A stretch of DNA of 64,000 nt from Neocallimastix lanati (nom. inval.) (lineage: Eukaryota; Neocallimastigomycota; Neocallimastigomycetes; Neocallimastigales; Neocallimastigaceae). The first letter of the stretch is position 1; every line of letters begins with the position of its first letter. Made by a program: the position numbers and the translations under genes. Location: assembly GCA_016946835.1 (NCBI GenBank), contig JACVTC010000038.1:487501-551500 (forward strand). The letters are read 5' to 3'. Below, piece after piece: positions 53,691 to 64,000 of this stretch. The notes under the pieces were generated by a model that was not told the DNA's origin, ran no database searches, and was given only the letters and a program-made list of their open reading frames with translations.

Positions 53691-54214
53691 TATAATAATT
53701 TTAGTTCAATGTAACTAGACTTTTATATATATTTATTATTAAAAAATTATTTTTATATAATGAATCTTTAAATATATTATTAAATATAATTTACAATAAG
53801 TAATTATTATAATTAAATAATAATTTAAAATTATTAAAAAAAAAAAACTATCATTATATAGTAAAATTATTAATCTTTTTTAGAATGGCTGTTGAATGTT
53901 TAATTATATAATTATTATGTATTATTATGAATATAGTTTAGATAATATTAAATATTGATTTAATAGTTATAACTGAAAAAGTTATGAATATTTATGTTTA
54001 TTAATTAGTTTAGTATTATGAGAAATAATATTTATAAAATTAGTTAAAATAAAATAATGAATATAATCTATAAATAAATATTTTTTAAATAAATAAAAAA
54101 TAATAATAATAATAATAATAATTAATTTTCATGATAAAACTATTTTATAAAATAATAAATAAATAAAAATGTAAATAATTTAATTATTGTAATATAGTAT
54201 TCTTGGAATAATTT

Positions 54215-54435
54215 TCTTTTACATAAACGTTCAACTAACATATACGGTATTTACTAAAATACTGTATCAACTTTTGGACTTCGTTACAATAAATTTATTT
54301 TTAATACTACTACTTATAAAAATAATCAAATTTAAAAAACTGACAATGGTACTGAATACATCAATAAATCTCTTACTAATTATTTAGATGATAAAGGAAT
54401 GAATTATCATTCATTAGGTTCCAGATAATCCTTAA

Positions 54436-54477
<42 letters not shown>

Positions 54478-54680
54478 TCGTGTTGAACGTTTGAATCAAA
54501 CGATTAACCGTTATGCGTCTTCTTTATTTAACTTTGCTTAACACTATCTTATAAATTTTGGGAGATTCTCGCCATACTCTGTGCTGTATACTTTTACAAT
54601 TTAAACCAGCATCTAACTATCAATAATAAAATACCGAGTGAATTATTTTTCAATAAATCTATTAATATCTCTCACCTTAT

Positions 54681-54714
<34 letters not shown>

Positions 54715-56580
54715 TTTGTTTGTTTGTAAGGCCTTTTTCTAATAATAATCATATATCAAATAAATTTGATAATGATACTACGCTAGGAATTTTTTCTTAG
54801 GTTATGTTCCTGACTCTTTAGGTTATAAAAATTTTTGTATTCTTCTTCCAATTCTATTGATACTACAAGAGATGTTTGCCTTATAGAGGATATACCCCAG
54901 TATTATTAATACTACCTTCTATTGTAATAAATACGTTAATTCTATTATTGATTTCAAGGATTCTTCAATTGACGTGGAACGTATCTATAATTATTCTAAT
55001 AATTATTATCATTCACATTTAAATAATCCTTTAAAAAATAATAATATTAATTATAATTATAATATTGATAATAATAATAATTATAATAACAATATTAATA
55101 GTAATAGTAATAATAATAATGATAATGATAAATGATAATGACATTAATAATAATAATTCTATTAATAGTAATGATACTAAAACCAATAATAAAAATATCA
55201 TTTCAAATCAAAATCAATTACTTGATGAAGAAAGTAAATATTCTAATGAATCTAAATCTCTAAATAAAAGTAGATCTTTTTTTTAGTGATAAATAATTAT
55301 TCTATTGATTTAATTGAAGAAAATTTTAAATTTAAGAAAGGAAAAATTAAAATTTAATGACAATAAAAGATATAAAATTTTAAATTTTTAAATATTAAAA
55401 CAAAAATTCCAACCATATATCACCAAGCAATAAATTAACCAGAAAGTGAAGAATGGAAGATAGCTATAAATGAAGAATCATCAAATATGTATAATAATGA
55501 AGTAATGGAAATGGTCAATAATATACCTAAAGATGCAAATGTGATAGGTACTATATGGGTCTTTACCAAAAAAAGATAATAAAAAGAAAAAGGAAAGACT
55601 TGTGGCTCTTGGATGTATAACAAAATTCTTGGAGAAAATTTTTTTTAGAAATTTATTCTTCAACAGTTCAAATGGATAGTTTAAGACATAATCCTTGCTG
55701 TTCCATCAATATATATATATATAGCTGGAAACTAAAACAATTAGAAATAAAATTTGCCTATCTGAATTATGATATAGAAGAAACCATTTACACAAAGATT
55801 TTTTATGGGGATAGGAACCATAACAAGAACAAATATTGATTACATAAAAGAAAAAGCATTTTATGGTCTAAAACAAGCTGGAAAATCAAATCAAATATGT
55901 TATAAATAAATTAAATAGTAAGTAAAAAAAAATTTATAAATACTCTGATACGATTAAAATAATAGGTATAAACATTTATAAGACAAGTGAAGGTTATAAA
56001 ATAAATAAAATAAATCAAATTGACAATATTAATAAAATAATTTAAATAAAAAAAAAAAAAAAAAGAATATGAATGAAAAAAAAGCGACTCAAAACACCAT
56101 ATAAGAAAATTACAGAAAATGATAGAAATAATTCAAATCGCATAGATGTAAAAGAATATAAATCGTTATTAGGGAGTATTATTTTATATTGCAGTAAAGT
56201 CAAGACCGGACATAACATAATGTTTGCTATAAATGAAGCATTAAGAATTTGATAAAACTCCAACTGAAGCAGATTATAAAAATCTAATGAATATACTTCA
56301 AAACTTAAAAAGGAACAAAAAATAAATCTATCTATCATAATAAAAACAGTAAATTCATTGGATATTTATAAATTTTCAATCAAGAAATAAAAAAAAAAAA
56401 ATTAAAATAATGATTGACAACAGCACCACAAAATACAAACCCCAAAGGAAGATGAGAACATATTGATATAAGACAAAAATTTTATTCAGAAAGAGATTGA
56501 AAATGAAGTTGAATTAGAATATATTAATATGAAAAACATGCTAGCTGATTCTCTAATTAAAAATATTTCAGGAATATAAA
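54215..56580 (+). pseudogene. Decayed Ty1/copia element: integrase, reverse transcriptase, RNase H
   Basis: In plus-strand order: an integrase piece TDNGTEYINKSLTNYL (around 54345), after an A run NGRVERLNQTINRYA (54476-54520, the third catalytic Glu), an Asn-rich linker (55020-55285), a reverse transcriptase start EWKIAINEESS and PKDANVIGTIWVF (55445-55570), FYGLKQAG (around 55860), then YKSLLGSIILYCSKVKTGHNI (56160-56220) and the C-terminal MLADSLIKNISG (56537-56575). Gag and protease are missing upstream. Many stops and frameshifts break it. The order matches the intact copia element but the sequences are clearly divergent. Confidence 0.8.
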
Positions 56581-56885
56581 TGTATAAATAACTAAATTTA
56601 TAAATTTAATTTATAAAGAATAATAATTGTTAATTAAAAAAAATAAAGTATAAATTAATAAAATATTATATAATAATACACATTTCTATCTAAACAAAAA
56701 AATATATATATAATAGTTTTAAATAAATATAATTTTTGAACCTTTTAAAAAAAAAGATATTACTAACGTAAAATATACATAATGAAATATTCTTTGAATT
56801 ATTTTCTTTAATTTAAATTATAAATTAATAAAAATAATTATAATAATAATAATAATTATTATTATTATAATAATAATAAAAATAA

Positions 56886-56919
<34 letters not shown>

Positions 56920-57220
56920 TAATAATAAAATAATAATAATATATTTATAATTAATACAAAAGAAATAGTAATAATTTGTAATATTTATTTTTTTCGAATT
57001 TATTAAAAAGTTTATTTATTATCTAGTTTAACAGTAATAATTAAATTTAATATACAACTAGTAATTATGTTTTAAAAAAAATTTTTTTCCTTGGTCTTTT
57101 CTTTTAAAAATAACAACAATTCTTTATTAATAATTAAATTAATTTTTAATAATTAATTTTTCGAATTTATTAACAAGCTTATTTATTATAAATATTAATA
57201 TTAAAATAGTTTAATAGTAA
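56581..57220. other. AT-rich stretch after the copia remnant
   Basis: It contains (AAT)n near 56840-56940 and two related blocks (56990-57060 and 57160-57235) both reading TTTTTCGAATTTATTAA or similar and TTTAATAGTAATAATTAAATT. This local duplication continues beyond the SINE at 57681, so the SINE landed inside a repeated block. Confidence 0.5.
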
Positions 57221-57235
57221 TAATTAAATTTAATA

Positions 57236-57680
57236 AAACATAGACTTGCACATATGGGTACCCATCTCCCATATGGCCATACAGTTATTAATTAACTGTA
57301 AGGTGATGAGTTATTGGCATACTGTATCAGCTTCGCCGCTCTCAATCGTCGTTACACACTGCCCGGAGATGCATTCCTAACGTTCCTACATATATCTCTA
57401 ATGACCACGAGCATCAGAACGGAACCATTAACTCCTCCCTAGTGGGTGTAATCATTGGCGATTGGAAATTTTACAATCATCAAGGTCTATGCTTCAATTC
57501 AAAGCGTAGTATCAGGGTTGGGTGAAATAATCATCTGAGGGAAAGCCTTATGGACATCACGTGTGGTCTCATGATATCCCAGGATAGAAACCTCATCCGA
57601 TTATTTGGTGCCATGCCGAGGATTCGAACCCCGCCCTCTACAGTGACCTGTATCGTCCTAACCGACTGGACCAACATGGC
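57236..57680 (-). mobile_element. tRNA-headed SINE, copy 2
   Basis: It matches copy 1 (23397-23841) over its length with two substitutions that I see (near 57327 and 57372). A 15-bp target duplication TAATTAAATTTAATA (57221-57235 and 57681-57695) flanks it, which fixes the element ends. The minus-strand 3' end is CTATGTTT followed by the duplicated target, with no A tail; the T run could serve as a polymerase III terminator. Confidence 0.9.
57609..57680 (-). promoter_or_regulatory. tRNA-like head with polymerase III boxes (SINE copy 2)
   Basis: Identical to the head of copy 1, with the same A box, perfect B box and abnormal anticodon arm. Confidence 0.85.
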
Positions 57681-57695
57681 TAATTAAATTTAATA

Positions 57696-58483
57696 TATAA
57701 TTAGTAATAATGTTTTAAATTTTTTTTTTTCTTGTATTATTTGCTTTTAAAAATAATAATAAAATTTTATTCATTAGTTATTATAAAATATAATAAAATA
57801 TAATAAAATAAAATAAAATAAAAAAATAAAAAAAACAATTTAATTTGCGAATAAGAATTTGAAAAAAAAATTAATCCTTTAACTTTTTTTTTCCCTTTAC
57901 AAATAAAATTTTCTGATTAATTAATTTATAAATTAATTAATGTAATATTTTCTTTTGAATTTTTTTTTTTTTTTTTTTTTTTTTTATTATTTGTAATGAA
58001 ATTATTACTTGAATAATAATAATTATAAAAAGAACTAATTTAATATTTTTATTAATAATTAGTATATATTTAATTAATTGATATCATCATTAAATAGATA
58101 TAGTAATTTGACAGATAAAAAATAAAAAATGATTTAAAAGTGATTTAATATTATTTTATGTAGCTATTTATATTTTTTTTTTTTTTTTTTTAATTAATTC
58201 TGAAATTTTAAAATAAGACTTTTATTTATTTTAATATTTAGTATTTATTTTACATATTAGTAATAATTATTCATTATTTTTTACTTATAAAATATTTAAA
58301 ATATATATTTTTAATATATATTAAATATTTAATATTAAAAATATATAAAATATAATAAAAAGAAAATTTATAATTTATATCAAATTAAAAAAGTATAAAA
58401 TAAAACATATAAAACATATATTAATAAAAAAAAAAAAAAAAATAGTTAATAAATATATTAAAAATAAATAAAATTATGAAAAA
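57696..58483. other. AT-rich stretch before the copia LTR
   Basis: It holds T runs at 57960-57985 and 58168-58190 and an A run at 58429-58442. No gene or element is seen. Confidence 0.5.
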
Positions 58484-59157
58484 TGTTTTATTTAACCAAA
58501 AAAGTATAAAATAAAGTATATATCAAGATAATTATGGTGATAATAACAAATAATATCTTAAATCTTGAGTTTCTTTAATAATAAATAATATAAACATGAA
58601 AAAAAAAAAAAAAAACAATTTATATGAATATATATACATACAAACAAATAAACAAATAAATAAATAACCAACATACATCCAAAAAAAAAAAATTTCAAGA
58701 AGCTTTATAAACTTTATATATTTTTACACATCATTCCCATAGTATATAGATCCTTTGTAATTTTTTATACTTATTTATTACTCTTAATTTTAGACATTTA
58801 ATATAATTTTTTTTTTTTTTTTTATTATTATACTAAAATAAAAATTTCTTAAAATTTTTTATTTTTTGTTTTATATAATTAATTTATTTGTACTTTATTA
58901 TTTAATATATAAATAATTATTTTCAATAAAATGAAAAATTCTATAATAAATTAAATAATTAGTGTAACATTATATTTTTCAAAAAATTAATTTAATTTAA
59001 CTATATTAGTTATAATTGTAAATATATGATGTACATCATTAATACGCCTCATAATATTTTACATTATACAAAATAATGAAAAACATATTTAATTTAATAA
59101 ATAAGTAAATCTTAATTATACAAGACTTAATTAAAATATTAAACTTTATTTTTAACA
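58484..59157 (-). repeat. Probable 3' LTR of the copia element
   Basis: Directly after the polypurine tract the minus strand begins TGTTAAAAATA, and 58484 offers a matching inner end (AAAACA). This would give a 674-bp LTR with TGTT...AACA ends. The start is well placed; the far end is a guess because the partner LTR is outside the window. A TATA-like ATATATAAAG lies around 58710-58720. Confidence 0.5.
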
Positions 59158-59164
59158 TTCCCCC
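59158..59164 (-). promoter_or_regulatory. Polypurine tract overlapping the pol stop codon
   Basis: The minus strand reads TAG GGG GAA then TGTT: the G of the stop codon is the first G of the purine tract. It is expected to prime plus-strand DNA synthesis at the LTR edge. Confidence 0.7.
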
Positions 59165-61793
59165 TAAAGTTTAATATTGTTTAGATCATAGAGAATATTA
59201 TTTCTAAACCTGGTCATTAAAGTAGATTTTAGATATTTGGTAAATCCATCGGATAAGTTATTTTCAGATTTTATATACTTTAAATTAATATAACCTTTCT
59301 TGATTAATTCTCTTATACTGTGATATCGTAGGTCGATGTGCTTAGATTTCGGATTAATAGTTTCATTTTCGCAATTGTAAATTGCAGCTTTATTATCGGT
59401 GTTTATTGTAATAACCTCCTGCTTAAGTCCAAGTTCCTTAAATATATTTCTATACCAGAGACAGTGTCTTGCACACTCATGAATTCCATAATACTCACTT
59501 TCCGCAGTAGAAACTGAAACACAATGTTGCAGTTTGGAATACCAACTAGTAGGAGCTGAGTTTATCATCATTACAAATCCAGTAGTTGACTTCCTTGTTT
59601 CCTTATCACCACCTAAATCGGCGTCAACATAAACATTAAAATTAAAAGTATTAGTATAAGTGAATTTAATTCCATAATTAGGATTACCTTTCAAGTATCT
59701 AAAAATTTTTAGTACATTGTACCAATCTTCGTATGTTGGATTATCGGATTTTCTGGAAGCTTTACTCACAGAAAATAATATGTCCGGCCTCGTGCTGATA
59801 GCTAAATATAACAAGGATCCTATAGCTTGCTTATATTTTGTTACATTAAATTTTTTACTCCTTAATTCAATAGACTCGATTGGTGTTGTATTTGATACTG
59901 GATTATATTTATTGATATTAAACTTATTTAAAATTTCATTAAGATATTTCTTCTGATGGATAATATAACCATCATTACATTTTTCAAACTTTATACCTAT
60001 AATAAAGTCTACTTCACCTACATCTGTAGCTTCAAAATTATTTTTAATTAAAGATTTTGTTTTAACTATTTGATCATACTTCCCAGCAACAATTATATCA
60101 TCCACATAAACTGCTAATAAGCATATAATCTTGTTAGTTTTATCCCTTTTAATGTAAACACATGGATCACTTAAAAATCTATTAAAATTCAATTCTAACA
60201 ATACCTTGTTAAGGGTCTCATTCCACATCCTTCCGGATTGCCTTAAACCATATAAAGCTTTATTCAATTTGCAATACCCCTTTTTATTCATTCCTTCTGG
60301 CAGTAGCATATAAATGTCTTCGTCCAGCTTTGCGTTTAGATAAGCCGCTTTAATATCCATTTGATGTATTTGAAATTTATTTTGAACAGAAATAGCTATT
60401 ATTATTTTGAGCGTGTCTTGTTTAAGGGTAGGTGAAAAAGTATTCTTGAAATCAATTCCATACACCTGGCTATACCCCTTAGCTACTAATCTAGCTTTAT
60501 ATTTGATTATCTTACCTTCAGAATCTTTCTTATGTTTAAGGACCCACCTTGTTGAAATAACATTGGCATCTTTTGGTACTTTACGGATTATTGAAAATAC
60601 ATTCATTTTCTTCATATTGTTTAGTTCTTCATCCACTGCCTTCAACCACATGTCTTTATCTTTCATGGAAAATATCTCTTTATAACTGCGTGGTTCAATA
60701 GAATTATTATTATCTACAGCTAGAAAAGCATTAGTACCTATTATATCATCTATACTAAATGATTTATATTTTTTTGATGGGTGTTTTACAATATTATATT
60801 CATCTTTATAAATTTTTTTACGTTTGTTATTATTTTTCTTAACATATATGATACTATTTTTATTAACCTGTTTATGGCTATCATTTTTGTTATTTTTCAC
60901 ACTTTGCTTTCTAACGCTTTGTTTTTGTGTATTATTGCCATTTTTATTATTACATTTATTATTTAAACCGTTTGAAGTCCTTGAAGGTTCTTTTAATTTA
61001 TTTAGCAAGAATTCTGTGGATTCTTGTTTGTTTTTATATTTCTTATTAATAGTTATCTTATTAATAACATTCTTATTATTATTCATATTGTCACTATTAT
61101 TATTACTAACTGCATTACTTATCTTTTGTTCATTTCTTATGTTATTATTATTTACAATTTCATTCACATTCTTATCATTGTAAACATTACAATTTTGTTT
61201 ATTTTGTTTTGAATTCGAATTTCTAATTGCAAATTCACGCAAAAATCTATCTCGTAAAATATGTTTCCTACAGACATTATTTTCATTGATATTAATTCCT
61301 GATATATCCTGTGAAATATATTTTTCACTATCTGGTTCATTTTTATTTTTTATTTGATTATTTGAATTTGAATTATTTTTAATTATTATATATTTTGGTT
61401 TATTTACACTTATATTAGAATTATTATCAATAGGGTTAATATTATCAATATTTAAATTATGATTTAAATCATTCCCCATGTAATTGTTATTTATATTATT
61501 ATTATTTACATTAGAACTATAACCGTTATTTGAGTAATTATAATTATTACTTACTTCATTAGAATAATCAGAATTTTTATTTATATTTAAATTTAAATTA
61601 TTTTTGCTTAAATTTATTTTGTTTATTCCTATGTTATTTACTTTTTTATTTATTGATTCAAAATAATTCAAATTTTTACTTACGTCTGAATTTAAATTAT
61701 CTTTAATATCTGCTCCTGTATTTATTCCTGAATTTGTTATTTGATTTTTGTCTAAATTTACTTGATTATTTCGAATTAATTCATTTGAGGTAA

Positions 61794-61827
<34 letters not shown>

Positions 61828-63825
61828 TTCAATTAAATTATCAATATTAAATCTTTCTTTATTTCCATTATGAAAATCCTTATTATTTTCTTCTTGGAAA
61901 TAAATGGAATTAATATTTTTCTGATTAAAATTATTTAAATTATGATTTATAACATTTGAATTAGTTTTATTATTATTATCTAAATTTAATGATTGATCAT
62001 TAAATTTATAATTTAAATTATTTAATTGGTTGTTTAAATTAGGAATTGAAAAATTTTTATTATTGTTATCTTCAAAATTATTGTTATGTTGTGGAGGTCC
62101 AATAATATTATTTTGATTTTGTAAAATTAAATTATTTTGATTTTGATCCATATTAATAAAATTATTATTATTTGGACGATATATATTATTATAGTTATGT
62201 TCATTGATTAAATTATTAATTTCGTTAATTTTGGTATTATTATTATTATTATTGTCATTATTATTATTGTTTATATTATAAATTATATTGTATTCATTAT
62301 TCTCATCATTTATATTATTTCCATTATCATCACTATTCATATAGTCTATCTCTTCATCTTCATAATAATTAGTAAAATTTATATTATCCGGTGATGATAG
62401 AGGAGCACTTAAATTTGCAGGTTCATCCTCAAGAAACTCTACAGTGCGAGCTAGAATTATTTTGTTATTTTTAATATCATATATTTTGTAAGCGGTATGG
62501 TTTATTTCATCGTATCCGAGAAAGATACCAGGGAGAGTTGTATTGCAAAACTTCTTCCTAAATTGTTTTGGAACGTAAAAATATACACGACAACCAAAGA
62601 CTCTAAATTTATTGTAGTCAACTTTACTTTTAAACAAGATTTCATATGGTACTTTGTTATTGTTGCCTTTATGTGGCAATCTGTTGTGTATATAATTTGC
62701 TGTGGATACAGCATCTTCCCAAAATTTATGGTTTAACTTTGCATCATTAAGCATAGCATCACCATTAGATATTAGTGTCCCATGAAGTCTTTCCACCCTA
62801 CCATTTTGTTGTGGATTATGAGCAATAGTATGCTCATGTATTATTCCTGTTCTTTCGTAGAATTCGTTGAAATTATTGTTAAAGAATTCTGTACCGTTAT
62901 CAGTTTTAATATATTTAATATTACAATTATCAAATAAGTTTTTGATTTGATTGTACCATATAATAAAGGTTTTAAATGTATCACTTTTTCTCTTTATGAA
63001 GAGGACCCAACTATATCTTGAATAATCGTCAAGAATAGATAAAAAATATTTATTCCCGTAAATAGAATAATCGGGAACGAACACTAAGTCCATATGAATA
63101 AGTTCAAATGGTTTTGTCATATGGTTGGTGGATGGTTTATAGGGGAGGTTTTTTAATTTTGAACAAGAACAAATTTTGCATTTGTGTTTTATATATATTT
63201 TATTTAATTTATCTTTAATAGAGTCAATATTAAAATGACCCATTCTTCTATGCCATAAATCCATATTAGAATCGTTTATAGCATTTTGTATATTATAACA
63301 TACAACATTATTTGAATTATTATTTATATTATTTTTACTAGTTAGTATTTTGTAAACTTTTGAATTGTTAGCGTATGATGTATAAATTCGTTTTCCATTA
63401 TCATTATATAAGATGGCACAGTTTTTATTATCATACTTATTTTTACAAAATACAGTTTTATAATTATCTTTACTTAAATGATCTATAGAAATTAGACTTC
63501 TTTTAAAGGATGGCACATATATAACATCATTCAAAATAATTTTATGATTGTTAATTAAACCAATATAATTACCAATACTTTTGGATTTTACCATTCCTCC
63601 ATTAGCAAAATATATAGTTATATGAAAATCACGTGTATTCACTAAATTATTTTCATCATGGGTCATGTGGTATGACGCCCCAGAATCTAATGTCCATATA
63701 GTAATGTTGTTGTTATTTTTATTAATTTTATTTTCTTTGTTATTATTACGTTTTTTATACTTGGCAGTATAATAACTTAAGCTTTGCCTAGTATATTGTT
63801 TTAATGAAAATTTTTGATATTGGTT
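59164..63825 (-). CDS. Ty1/copia pol polyprotein, intact frame
   Basis: The frame is open from 63825 to the stop at 59164, about 1,553 codons. Counting from the first Met at 63666: the protease site WTLDSGASYHMT lies just before and across this Met, so translation must enter from upstream. Then come the zinc region (H139, H144, C163, C166), the integrase core (D193 in HMDLVF, D256 in KTDNGTEF, E292 in RVERLHG), an Asn-rich linker of roughly 550 residues (about 425-990), the reverse transcriptase (RWVLKHKKD, YVDD at 1187-1190) and RNase H (D1348, E1389, D1424). All catalytic residues are seen, so it may be active. It makes the cDNA and integrates it. The long linker is unusual for copia pol. 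Confidence 0.9.
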
Positions 63826-64000
63826 TTATTTTTGGGGATTCTTGTTGTTACGCAGTTGGATTGACTTTCCTCCCTTTCATCATTATAGTCCATATTTAAG
63901 GCATTACTGTATATATCTACATACCTTTCAGATTCTTCTTCTTGCTCATTGACTTCTACGTTATCTGCATGTTGTTGGTGTTTCATTTTCTTCTCTTTGT
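63801..64000 (-). CDS. 3' end of copia gag, partial (5' part outside window)
   Basis: An open frame enters from the right edge and stops at 63801. It is acidic and Glu/Asn-rich (NEQEEESERYVDIYSNALN) and ends RIPKNKTNIKNFH. No CCHC zinc knuckle is seen in this piece; it may lie upstream. It overlaps the pol frame by 25 bp, pol being in the -1 frame. The capsid-like role is inferred from position. Confidence 0.65.
   Translation of the reverse strand, partial: KEKKMKHQQHADNVEVNEQEEESERYVDIYSNALNMDYNDEREESQSNCVTTRIPKNKTNIKNFH
63807..63813 (-). promoter_or_regulatory. Candidate -1 frameshift slippery heptamer
   Basis: The minus strand reads A AAT TTT in the gag frame, a canonical X XXY YYZ site, directly before the codon CAT and the gag stop TAA. 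Slipping one base back enters the open pol frame (AAA TTT TCA TTA). Confidence 0.55.

Overview
The window looks like nuclear DNA of an anaerobic gut fungus (Neocallimastigomycota; I cannot name the genus). The strongest sign is a secreted GH26 glycoside hydrolase carrying two fungal cellulosome dockerins (16.5-17.8 kb). Extremely AT-rich non-coding DNA, long homopolymers and AT microsatellites, small AT-rich introns and asparagine-rich proteins agree with this.

Host genes are few and far apart. From left to right: a spliced gene for a large low-complexity Asn/Lys/Ser-rich protein that runs off the left edge (minus strand, 1-4251, one intron recognised); a 12-exon F-BAR plus RhoGAP gene (plus, 10496-14892) that exists only as scattered exons until spliced; the double-dockerin GH26 gene (minus); a divergently arranged pair of paralogous single-exon proteins with about seven membrane segments (37.7-38.9 kb minus, 44.0-45.2 kb plus) separated by 5.2 kb of AT-rich DNA; and a CPBP-type intramembrane protease (51.0-51.75 kb, minus), a possible bacterial acquisition.

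The rest is a transposon and repeat landscape. From 19.0 to 30.1 kb lies a nested structure. An old Mutator-like (MULE) element has 52-bp terminal inverted repeats and a dead transposase. It holds a (TTTTA)n array, a 445-bp tRNA-headed SINE, and a younger 6-kb MULE with an intact FLYWCH/MULE transposase, terminal repeats and a 10-bp target-site duplication. Two large pentanucleotide arrays in opposite orientation (22.0-23.3 and 27.0-29.2 kb) contain many copies of a conserved core of about 30 bp; a single copy of that core also lies in an intron of the F-BAR gene. A 304-bp MITE at 49.9 kb shares the MULE terminal motif.

The 31-34 kb stretch holds a broken leucine-rich-repeat gene followed abruptly by a decayed LINE reverse transcriptase; a 5'-truncated copy of the same LINE lies at 52.3-53.4 kb. 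The 46.8-64 kb stretch is rich in LTR retrotransposons: a Ty3-like gag remnant, two broken Ty1/copia elements, and at the right edge a copia element with an uninterrupted pol frame, a probable 3' LTR, and a -1 slippery heptamer at the gag-pol junction. A second, nearly identical SINE copy (two differences seen, 15-bp target duplication) sits at 57.2-57.7 kb. The SINE, the nested MULE family with its satellite arrays, and the copia frameshift site are the most distinctive observations. All similarity statements come from reading the sequence; no database search was run.
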